21,517 nucleotides of DNA from Nemertoderma westbladi (lineage: Eukaryota; Xenacoelomorpha; Nemertodermatida; Nemertodermatidae), in contig JAUCBJ010002566.1 in assembly GCA_032718475.1 (NCBI GenBank), positions 1 to 21,517 on the forward strand, read 5' to 3'. This document shows positions 1 through 8,338 of this stretch, piece by piece (positions within the stretch are counted from its first letter, which is position 1; every line of letters begins with the position of its first letter). Position numbers and translations under genes: made by a program. The notes beneath the pieces were generated by a model that was given only the letters and a program-made list of their open reading frames with translations, had not been told where the DNA came from and made no database searches.

Positions 1-221
1 CCTTCTCCAGAGCAGCGAGATCCTCAGGAGCCTCGCTGAATTCTCCCTCTTCTAACGCACCGCCCACATCCCTGCGCCATCGTCAAGCCCTATTGGCCGC
101 CACGACATCCGCCCACCCCTCAAACAAAGACCCACTGCCCGGACCAAGGCGATAGAAAGCCGCGCCCTCATCCAACCCAATACCGAACCACTAGGCTTCT
201 CCTTCCATCCCTCCTTTTCAG

Positions 222-728
222 GAGAGGTGTGTCGCAAGGTGGTGCAGGAAGTGGGAGGCTTCCTTCCCCCAGATTCCGTCAGCAGTGACCACGAGCAGAG
301 TGAAGGTGAGTCAAAGCTGCTCAGAGATTTGGCAGTGGTGGTGCTTCTTCGAACTCTCCTTTGCCCGTAATATATTGTCCGTGGAGCGGTTGCAGTAGGA
401 GGGAGCGTCAGCGTTTACAACGCATATGTCAAACGACGCCTCCCTCTGCGGCTCCCACACACCACGGACTACTACGTAGGTCAGTTCTGACCCCTGCCTC
501 ACCCAAGTACTGCCCCTCCCGCAACACTACCTCCCGCCTAACAGTGCTCTCCCCCAATACCTTCGCACACAGCTCGCCTACCACATCCCTCATCTCGTCG
601 TGCCGACGAATGACGAGTCCACACTAACGGCAATTGAGGGCGTGTTCTACCGTAAACTCGGCACCGCAGCCATCGCAATGGGAGGGGAGGAGTGGAGGGG
701 TGTATCCGTTTGTTTATTCCATACGTAG
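222..728 (+). CDS. 3' end of an unrecognised spliced gene (three candidate exons)
   Basis: I do not recognise this protein. Proposed exons are 222-305, 396-479 and 508-728. The first follows a long pyrimidine tract ending ttttcag. Its donor is AAG/gtgagt at 306. The next intron (306-395, 90 nt) ends ggttgcag and contains the in-frame TAA at 368-370. The second donor is TAG/gtcagt at 480, with an acceptor cccaag at 507. Both junctions are phase 1 and join without a stop: segments read EVCRKVVQEVGGFLPPDS, then VSVYNAYVKRRLPLRLP, then ALPQYLRTQLAYHIPHLVV, ending ...GVSVCLFHT and TAG at 726-728. This stretch is GC-rich compared with its surroundings, as expected for exons. The same frame is also open upstream (56-221), so the true exon 1 boundary is uncertain. 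A decayed pseudogene with two stops and one frameshift is the alternative. The N-terminal part lies left of the window or is not visible. Confidence 0.45.
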
Positions 729-780
729 CTGGGCAACAATGCAATACCTCTTTAATTATACTATTACGTAGCTATTCATA

Positions 781-786
781 AATAAA
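781..786 (+). promoter_or_regulatory. Candidate polyadenylation signal of the 222-728 gene
   Basis: AATAAA lies 52 nt after the TAG stop at 726-728, in the correct orientation and in AT-rich DNA. It supports reading 508-728 as the terminal exon of a plus-strand gene. Confidence 0.45.
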
Positions 787-1640
787 CAAAATGTTCTAGA
801 ATATGGTATTTTTATTTAATAGAATAAAATAGCCTCATGCAGATGCAAAACCATGCAACTTTTTAACGCTCAAATCTCAGCTATTTCCCAACCAAATTCA
901 GATTATGTTACATATTTGGAATCCTTGCATGGCCAGCTTTCCTTCAGTACCAACAAATCACTATAAGGTTGAAGAATAACTGGAGTGTAACTGGTGAAAT
1001 ATCACCAGAGACACCTTTTTTAAACGCTTGTAGCTAAAGAATGAAAGTGAAAATGAAAATTCTGGCTCACCCAGCAAGGAGGAGGGAGGTGAAACTAACT
1101 CTGTTTCAAATTTCATGAAATCTCCTTACGATTTGTAAAAAAAATTGGGGGGGGGGGCGTCCATGTACCAGAATAACGACACTATATTCTGGGACATGGT
1201 GTATAGTGGTACAAAACAAATTTAATTAGACTCCCGATGCTGCCTTACTCAACGTTAAATCATTTAGTGTTCTCGAATATTTTTACGTAACTAGAGAGCC
1301 GCTTAACAATATAAACTAATATTGGATATTGAGTTCCGTTTTGGAGTACGCTACGCAGACACTATTGTAAATTTGCCGTAAGTTTTGAGTGCGTGCATGG
1401 AATTTGCTCAAATTACTTAGAAACCTTTTCTACGTCAATGTTCTATGAACACATTTAATAAAATATAAGAAATTCCACCAAAAATATTTTAGTTTACTTT
1501 TTTTCGCCGGGAATAAAGTAAAATCAATGCAATCCTATGTGTTAATTTTTTCCCGAGGGAAAAAAGTGCAACTTTTTCTCCCGATTTTTGTCTACATTTG
1601 AGTGAAAAAGTAACAACTTAAGAATAAATTTAATTTTTCC
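787..1640. other. Non-coding AT-rich spacer
   Basis: I see no gene here: all frames are broken by stops and there is no recognisable RNA. The only notable feature is an 11-base G run at 1147-1157. The last ~80 bases become A/T-rich and lead into the minisatellites. Confidence 0.6.
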
Positions 1641-1800
1641 AAAAATAATTATTCAACACCAAAAATAATTATTCAACACCAAAAATAATTATTCAACACC
1701 AAAAATAATTATTCAACACCAAAAATAATTATTCAACACCAAAAATAATTATTCAACACCAAAAATAATTATTCAACACCAAAAATAATTATTCAACACC
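1641..1800. repeat. Perfect 20-bp minisatellite, 8 copies
   Basis: The unit aaaaataattattcaacacc is repeated eight times head to tail with no substitution, then breaks off into related A/T-rich sequence at 1801. Complete identity points to very recent expansion or ongoing homogenisation. Confidence 0.97.
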
Positions 1801-1849
1801 AAAATAGATAAATGCTCCCAAAACCAATTATTCACACCAACATAAATGA

Positions 1850-2055
1850 CAAAACCCCTAAAATAAATACAAATTTTCCCAAAATAAATACATTTTCCCC
1901 CAAAATAAATTAATAATCCCCCAAAATAAATGCATAATCCCCCAAAATAAATACATAATCCCCTAAAATAAATACATATTCCCCCAAAATAAATACATAT
2001 TTTCCCCAAGATATATATATATTCCCCCAAAATATATTTATTTCCCAAAACAATC
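1850..2055. repeat. Degenerate ~21-bp minisatellite
   Basis: A loose repeat of the type ccccaaaataaatacataat, with a period of about 21 bp and many substitutions. Read on the minus strand it gives a 7-residue pattern like YFGGLCI, which is only a consequence of a period divisible by 3. It is probably an older relative of the A/T-rich repeat just before it. Confidence 0.8.
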
Positions 2056-2134
2056 AAATATTCTACCAAAATAAACAGACTCTTAGTTACAGACTATCAG
2101 TTGCAGACTATTGGTACGAGGATCGTCGGGTGAG

Positions 2135-2541
2135 TACAAAACAAAGACCCAAGACTTTACTGCCCGTTCTGTACAAAACAAAGACCCAAGACTTTACTGC
2201 CCGTTCTGTACCAAACAAAGACCCAAGACTTTACTGCCCGTTCTGTACAAAACAAAGACCCAAGACTTTACTGCCCGTTCTGTACCAAACAAAGACCCAA
2301 GACTTTACTGCCCGTTCTGTACAAAACAAAGACCCAAGACTTTACTGCCCGTTCTGTACAAAACAAAGACCTAAGACTTTACTGCCCGTTCTGTACAAAA
2401 CAAAAACCACAGACCTAAGACTTTACTGCCCGTTCTGTACAAAACAAAGACCACAGACCTAAGACTTTACTGCCCGTTCTGTACAAAGCAAAGACCACAG
2501 ACCTAAGACTTTACTGCCCGTTCTGTACAAAACAAAGAGGT
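2135..2541. repeat. 37-bp minisatellite turning into a 44-bp form, about 10 copies
   Basis: Units begin tacaaaacaaagacc and end actttactgcccgttctg. Starts at 2135, 2172, 2209, 2246, 2283, 2320 and 2357 are exactly 37 bp apart. From 2394 the unit gains 7 bp (gaccacagaccta in place of gacccaa) and starts at 2394, 2438, 2482 and 2526 are 44 bp apart, the last being partial. Two units carry tacc for taca (2209, 2283), an alternating variant. Open plus-strand frames through it are a by-product of the repeat. Confidence 0.96.
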
Positions 2542-3488
2542 AAAGTCGCATTACGTCCAAAGCGCGTTAGGTCCCAAAGAGTGTTAGATTGCTATTTAAA
2601 GGAGAAGGCTAGTAAAGGAGCAGGTTACAGAGGCGTGTTGGATGAAATGAGATAAGTTAATATTACCTCCCAGGAATCAGTTTACATGAATTTTTTTGCT
2701 TTCCATACATTTTCAGATGTCCTTTAGGACACTACCTAAGGTTGGGCGGGATCACAAACGGTATGTCTGATTAGACCGCTCTGTATAATTAATGAACTCC
2801 AAAGGGAATTAAAATGGTAATATGATAATTAAACATCTGCCTGTCATCAATGTTGGTCCCCGATACGAATTACAATGGCATTCTATTTAATTTAAATATT
2901 ATTTATTTTTGATATGATATGGGGATATGGATATGGATATGTCTTTAAAGATATTGATAACGGGTTGAATATTCTTGTCTTAAATAAGATGTATTATACG
3001 GCGTGTTTACAAAAATTGTGGACTCCGAAATGCTAGAATTTGTGTTAGAAGTGACAATGCTGGATGGAGAAAGTGAAACTAGTGCTTATTAAGGTCAGAT
3101 AGGGTGAACTCTTTCGATTCAATAAGAATGCATCCCTCTCCAGGGGAAAATCGATGTAAATAACACCTGATTACTCCCATAAACAAAATTGTAGCCTGTT
3201 CTATTGACTTTAATTTATTGTTTTGGTTAGAATAACGTCCATTGAGGCGGGATATTATCGAGATGGGATTTGCTGTTAATGTTAGGGATTAAATTCAATG
3301 TTATTGAGTTTATTGTTTTTTCCTTAAAATTTCCCACTCATCTACAAATACATTACTTTACGTGACATACTTTATGAACGCCCCGCCTGTAGAGTAGAAT
3401 GGTTCTATACATAATAGTACTAAATATGTTCGATATTATTATGCACGCACGTTTAATTGCGAGTACGTTTGTATATTATGAATGAGCA
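2542..3488. other. Intergenic AT-rich DNA between convergent genes
   Basis: No ORF, RNA gene or intact mobile element is visible. There is a short ggatatggatat stutter around 2918-2942. Two short segments (2614-2630 and 3215-3231) recur near the centre of the fold-back element at 7586-7630, so pieces of a dispersed repeat may lie here. Confidence 0.55.
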
Positions 3489-3494
3489 TTTATT
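3489..3494 (-). promoter_or_regulatory. Polyadenylation signal of the nardilysin-like gene
   Basis: On the minus strand AATAAA occurs 9 nt after the TAA stop (3504-3506). This is very close to the stop, so the 3'UTR may be very short, or signals further downstream (for example the TTTATT on the plus strand near 3308) may be used. Confidence 0.45.
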
Positions 3495-3503
3495 TGTTGC
3501 TAT

Positions 3504-6500
3504 TTATATAGACACTGGGTATAGACGAAGTTTGTTTTGAAACTCCATAATATTTTTAATGAATTTGCGACCGGTTGCTAAGTCTTTTGTATCGTTATCA
3601 CCATGGCGTCCTGTTTCCAATGTGATCCCCTTCTCCGGTAGACTTTCCTCAAGATTATCCATGAAGTTGGGATCGTTTCTCATGTTTCCTACAACCTGGA
3701 AGGACAACTTCTTACCCGCAGCAGATTCTGGTAACGCTTTGAAAAACCAACTCTTGAATTCTTCCACTGACACTTTCGTCAAATGTGAAATTTCATGCAC
3801 GCGTCTGTTGAACAGATACGTGCGATTTATAATTTCTCGCCAATTTCGTGATACTTCCTCTCCTAGGCTATTTTCCTCTGCCACTTTACTGCTAATTAAC
3901 CCTTCGACCAGCTCACCAAACATATGTTTGCTCATTAGTCGAATCTTTCTTTTCATAGTAGTTAGGCATTCCTCGATCTTGTTATCAACATGATTAGGAC
4001 TGTGCCTATCTATTTGGTAGATGACTTGGATGTGAAATCCGATTGTGCCGAATATCGGCCGCATCTCACAACGGATGTCGTAACCGAGTTGTTCCTTTGT
4101 GCGCAGAATCTCAGACACCGGTTCGTCTAGAAAGTCTGTCAAAATTTCCATCATTAGCAACGTGTCGATGGTGGAAGAACCGAACTGGTAGTAGTTAGAG
4201 GTAACTGAATTGACATCCCCCGCCATGGGGTTGCGAACTCGAAGAACGTGTTGTCCCCGGGGAATCTCATAAACTCTAAGATAAGGAATCGCCCATTTAT
4301 CAAGAACCCCGAGTTGTAGTTGACTGATCACAACATCAACATATTCCAAGGCATCTTCCTTCGTTAAATTTCCTTGTATTAGTCCATTAATGTGCAAATT
4401 ATGTAGCAATCTATTTAGGTAGGTTCTAAGATCACTCAAATGAATAGATTCAAGAATTTGATATTGATCTCTAGTGTTCCAGTAACTTTGAGGTAAAACA
4501 CGCAATCTCATTTCCTTGCAAAGTATTTGTGGGTTTCGCATTGCATTTTGACATTCCCTCGCAAACATTTTCTTTGCTACATCAAATACTTCTTGACAAC
4601 ATTCAAACTCAGCTATGAAACGAATAACCGTTTTCATAAGAAGAAGCAATTTGTCGTTGTAACCGTGTAGAGAAAGTACTAATCCCAAATGACCTGTATA
4701 CACTCTGTAATTCATATCAGCAGACCTTGCGTTATACAGAATTGGGGCTAACCGTTGCATAATAATCATTGCTAAAAGTTGACCAGTGACAAATTCAAAT
4801 GGTGCCCTGTAATTGAAATTGGTCATAAGGTGGAATTTCACATATGCCTTGGGTACTCTGAACTTTAAATCCGGTTGAAACCAAACTTGGCATCCGACAT
4901 TGTCGCAAATTAATGTGGGTTTCTTACGATATTTGATAAGTTCATCAGCGTCATACGAATTACAAGTATTGTCATCCCATTTAATAGCAAAGTCATGTGG
5001 TATGTATTTGTTTTGTGGCGGAAGATGAAAGTACTCAAGTTGTTGGTCGGTTTCCCAAGTATTATTTTGGTCTTCAGGGATGTCTTCTACCCCGTATTGT
5101 GTGCCGAACCATGGCTCAACTAAGTTGCATTTGTTTGTCAAGGAATGTTTTGAGACAAGTCGATAATTTGCGGCTCGTGGTGTTAGTAAATGCAAAACTG
5201 TATCAACAACCTCTGAACCTGATGTGAGAACCAAGTAGTCCCCTATTAAATAGTCCTCTGGGTTGTATTTTTGCATAGCGCACGCAATATTATCTACATT
5301 GATCTCAGGATCTGTTTCGCTTCTGAAAACAAATTCCAACTGAGATATATTGGCAATATCACTCCAGAGCCAATCATAAGGTTGACATCTTTTTAGCATA
5401 TTTATATACTGATGGACGATGTTGATAACAGCCATAACATTCTTAAGACCATCATGAGTTAGAAATATGTCAACATGAAAAAGACTTTGGAATGAGTTAT
5501 CCTCAAATCCGCTGTCTGTTTGACCTGCTACGATTTCGACAGCCCATAGTCGTTTCCTTAAGTAATTTATTATAGACCCTTCGCCTTCATGACCTAATAA
5601 ACTGGATAAAAATACGAGAGGTTTCTCTTTATAAAACTGGAATGTTGAATCTATAGACCAGGTCACACATATTTTATTGTGATCAAAGATAGGTCTAATG
5701 TATAAAATTTTGTTGAAGTTTTCACGAATAAAAGGATCTTTTTTAAGAAAAACTCGCTCTTTATTTTCGTCTTTGGTCTCCAAGTTTGCGTGAAATTTAG
5801 AAAATGATTTAGTCACCCATTTCTCCACTGTTTCCAATGGGTGAAGAGACTGTACACATATTGTTATCAATCGTTTCTTATAAATGTCTTCATAAAACTT
5901 TACAATTCTGTCTCTTACATTGATGCCTTCCCGCTCAGGGATTGTGGACAATGTTTCTATATTCCCCCAAAAGAAACGCGACATTGGATGAGATGGTTTA
6001 ACCGTTGTTTGAAGAACCTGTTCTTGACGATGGCAGTCGGTTGTGCTCTTCATTTGAAACTCGCTATCGAGTGCTTTTAGTTCTTTCTTCATCGAATCTT
6101 TATCAAACAATGGTGATATAAAATAACTCGCAAACCGTTCCAAAGCTTCTTTGAGAAACTCTTGCTGTATGGAAAAATGAAACACTGTTCGTTCGTGGTC
6201 TGTGTAGGCATTTCCCGATTCTCCGTGCTCATCGATAAAGGTTTCCCAGCTGTTCTCTTTCGGATACTTCTTACTGCCCATGAACAACATGTGCTCGAGG
6301 AAGTGAGCCAATCCCGGCAATCCATCCGGATCGTCGAAGCTACCAGCGCCCACACACAACGCAACGGCCGCCTTCTTTTCCTCTGACGTCAGAATGCTGC
6401 TGTTCATAATGTATTTGTCGCTCAGCAAACATGAAGTTCCACTGCTACTACTACTACTACTAGACCCACTGACGTCATTCAATATTTCAACGTCATCTTC

Positions 6501-6722
6501 TACAGAAGACAACCCATGCTTTTCATTGTTTTTTTTGAACAGGGATTCCAAACTTGGTCTTTCAATCGGCTTTCCGAATTTGACTACATCCTGAATGAGA
6601 AGTACTTTGATACCACTGCCTTCGAGGGTAAATGGTTTGTAATGTTTATTATCCGCTGGGCCTTTAATAACAGGTTCTGAGTGATTGAGTGGGATGTCAG
6701 CAAGGAGATTTTTGGAAGACAT
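3504..6722 (-). CDS. NRDC: Nardilysin-type M16 (insulinase family) zinc metalloprotease
   Basis: One intact ORF of 1072 residues, close to the usual length of nardilysin (about 1150) and insulysin. The zinc site is HFLEH at 140-144, with the third ligand expected at E221 (in ELKALDSEF, 81 residues after the first His, as in insulysin). HPMSRFFWGNIETL at 245-258 is closer to nardilysin than to insulysin. LGHEGEGSI (375-383), VWFQPDLKFRVPKAYV (612-627) and LRTKEQLGY (872-880) are family landmarks; R873 and Y880 match the substrate carboxyl-binding pair of insulysin. The family cleaves peptides inside a closed chamber, nardilysin preferring dibasic sites. The long acidic insert before the catalytic domain of vertebrate nardilysin is reduced to EDDVEILND (75-83) plus an eight-serine run. 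There is no signal peptide, so a cytosolic location is likely. An in-frame TAG lies 6 nt upstream of the ATG at 6720-6722, which fixes the start unless a splice acceptor (aattag/CTG) lies there. There are no introns, unlike the flanking genes. Insulysin is the main alternative. Confidence 0.88.
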   Translation of the reverse strand: MSSKNLLADIPLNHSEPVIKGPADNKHYKPFTLEGSGIKVLLIQDVVKFGKPIERPSLESLFKKNNEKHGLSSVEDDVEILNDVSGSSSSSSSSGTSCLLSDKYIMNSSILTSEEKKAAVALCVGAGSFDDPDGLPGLAHFLEHMLFMGSKKYPKENSWETFIDEHGESGNAYTDHERTVFHFSIQQEFLKEALERFASYFISPLFDKDSMKKELKALDSEFQMKSTTDCHRQEQVLQTTVKPSHPMSRFFWGNIETLSTIPEREGINVRDRIVKFYEDIYKKRLITICVQSLHPLETVEKWVTKSFSKFHANLETKDENKERVFLKKDPFIRENFNKILYIRPIFDHNKICVTWSIDSTFQFYKEKPLVFLSSLLGHEGEGSIINYLRKRLWAVEIVAGQTDSGFEDNSFQSLFHVDIFLTHDGLKNVMAVINIVHQYINMLKRCQPYDWLWSDIANISQLEFVFRSETDPEINVDNIACAMQKYNPEDYLIGDYLVLTSGSEVVDTVLHLLTPRAANYRLVSKHSLTNKCNLVEPWFGTQYGVEDIPEDQNNTWETDQQLEYFHLPPQNKYIPHDFAIKWDDNTCNSYDADELIKYRKKPTLICDNVGCQVWFQPDLKFRVPKAYVKFHLMTNFNYRAPFEFVTGQLLAMIIMQRLAPILYNARSADMNYRVYTGHLGLVLSLHGYNDKLLLLMKTVIRFIAEFECCQEVFDVAKKMFARECQNAMRNPQILCKEMRLRVLPQSYWNTRDQYQILESIHLSDLRTYLNRLLHNLHINGLIQGNLTKEDALEYVDVVISQLQLGVLDKWAIPYLRVYEIPRGQHVLRVRNPMAGDVNSVTSNYYQFGSSTIDTLLMMEILTDFLDEPVSEILRTKEQLGYDIRCEMRPIFGTIGFHIQVIYQIDRHSPNHVDNKIEECLTTMKRKIRLMSKHMFGELVEGLISSKVAEENSLGEEVSRNWREIINRTYLFNRRVHEISHLTKVSVEEFKSWFFKALPESAAGKKLSFQVVGNMRNDPNFMDNLEESLPEKGITLETGRHGDNDTKDLATGRKFIKNIMEFQNKLRLYPVSI

Positions 6723-6855
6723 CAGCTAATTCTCTTGAACAACATTAATATACAACAATACAAAAATCATAAAAAAATATAATTAATTAATTAATAATTA
6801 TGTACACGTTCCATCTAAGTATATTACGTGTAAAGGTTTGTTTGTACAGTATTTA
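6723..6855. other. Upstream region of the nardilysin-like gene
   Basis: This is very A/T-rich DNA with an attaattaattaat stretch near 6780-6795. It should hold the 5'UTR and core promoter, but no element can be assigned by eye. It is only ~130 bp before the fold-back element begins. Confidence 0.4.
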
Positions 6856-8338
6856 CACCATCTCCCTTAAATACAACAACCATTTCTAGTAAGAACCCCC
6901 CCCCCCCCCTAAATTGTTTTCAGATTTCAATAATATGCTACGAAATTTGGTATTGGTATGATGATAGTTCGACAACTTTTCTTACTGCTGGCCTGGCCGG
7001 ATTTTTCAATATTTGAGCTATTTCGATACAACAAACCTTTAAAAATCGTATATTTGACAATATTTAGATACCTCCGTCGGTTTTATTTTTCGCCTTTGGA
7101 ATGTAATCTAGATATCATTAGAACCGCCTTCATCTGTAGATTCCGAATACGAAACAACTTTCAATTTCACCAATAACTTCCGGAGATATTATCAAAATTC
7201 AAAAGTATTCTTTTTGACACTTAAATCGGTAGAATTCGGGTCCTACGAATTACCCAAACAACACAATATTACCCAAAAAAACACAAAAATACACAAAAAA
7301 ACACAAAAAAATACAAAAAATTACTCAAAAAAACACAAAAAAAAAACACAAAAAACACAATATTACCCAAAAAAACTACCCAAAAAGACAAAAAAAAATG
7401 TTTTTAATAAACAATGTATCTACAATAAGATTTAGGTTAATTGTAAGAAGAGTTTCACTTTTCAGTTTTCAATTTTCACTTTTTTCAAAATATTACATTT
7501 TGTTCATTTGAAGATTCCTTTAATGACCTACTGCCACCGGTTTACCGGTGGCAGTAGGTTCAAATTCAGATTTCTTAATTAATGGAAAGGAGCAGGTTAC
7601 AGTAGCAGGCTTTTCTAACCAAAACAATAAACGATAACCAAAGAACACAGGTTACAGTCTTATTTTTCCAACCCTATAGGATATAAATTATTTTTGTCTT
7701 TTTGGGTAAGTTTTTTGGGTAATATTGTGTTTTTTGTGTTTTATTGTGTTTTTTGGGGTAAATTTTTGTGTTTTTTGTATTTTTTTGTGTTCTTTTGTGT
7801 ATTTTTTTGTGTTTTTTTGTGTATTTTTGGGTAATTTTGTGTTTTTTTGGGTAATTCGTAGGACCGGTAGAATTCTGATGTTATATTTACTGATGTTATA
7901 TTAATTACGCGTAATGAAGAAACAACATGTAGAGTTTTAAACGCTCAGCTAAATAATAATTAATATTCTAGAATGAAGACAAAAAAACATCAGAATTATA
8001 GCGATTTATGTCTCAAAATTTACAGCGTAGTATTTTGATAATATCTCCGGAAGTTCTTGGTGAAATTTAAACCGGTTTTCAGATTCGGTATCTGCAGATG
8101 AAGATATCTGGACTATATTCCAAAGACGAGAAATAAAGCCGATGGAGGTGCCTATATATATTATTGTCAAATAGACGATTTTTAACGGCTTGTTGTATCG
8201 AAATAGCACAGAAATTTAAAAATCCGGCCCTGCCAGCAGTAAAAAACTAACATCATACCAAATTTCGTAGCATATGTTTGAAATTTGAAAAAAATAAGTT
8301 AGATGAGGCTAAAATTGGTTGTTGTATTAAGGGAGATG
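6856..8338. repeat. Large nested inverted repeat (fold-back element)
   Basis: The left arm (about 6856-7396) and right arm (about 7690-8338) are diverged reverse complements. Matching landmarks include catctccctta with tacaacaacc at the outer ends; atgctacgaaatttggtat; tttcgatacaacaa; acttccggagatattatc; and gtcctacgaattaccc. The inner parts of the arms are low-complexity: acaaaaaaacac on the left, gtgtttttttgtg on the right. The right arm has ~120 extra bp (about 7876-7998) flanked by its own inverted pair, aattctgatgtt (7871-7882) and aacatcagaatt (7988-7999). I see no transposase, so this is a non-autonomous element or two copies of one dispersed repeat inserted head to head. A C14 run (6896-6909) lies in the left arm only. 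Confidence 0.85.
7526..7559. repeat. Perfect hairpin, 16-bp stem with 2-nt loop
   Basis: acctactgccaccggt (7526-7541), loop TT, then its exact reverse complement (7544-7559). It sits in the spacer between the arms of the fold-back element and is GC-rich in AT-rich surroundings. It could be the tip of a once longer palindrome, or a small inserted stem-loop. Confidence 0.95.

Noticed and set aside
53-370. TAA read as an amino acid (variant genetic code), because one frame is coding-like across TAA at 53-55 and 368-370
   Set aside because: The intact protease gene ends at TAA in the expected place, and splicing out 306-395 removes the second TAA in frame.
1773-2069. Minus-strand ORF with a YFGGLCI pattern
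   Set aside because: It is a by-product of a 21-bp A/T-rich minisatellite with no start context or homology I can recognise.
2111-2462. Plus-strand ORFs across the 37-bp repeat
   Set aside because: The 37-bp period cycles all three frames through the same stop-free unit; there is no non-repeat coding sequence.
3559-6594. Plus-strand ORFs of 66-144 codons opposite the protease gene
   Set aside because: They are antisense shadows of a conserved, full-length coding sequence, with no features of their own.
6958-8209. Short ORFs sharing LFRYNKPLKIVYLTI in the two arms of the inverted repeat
   Set aside because: They are translations of the same repeat in both arms; they are short, truncated at different points and without domain features.
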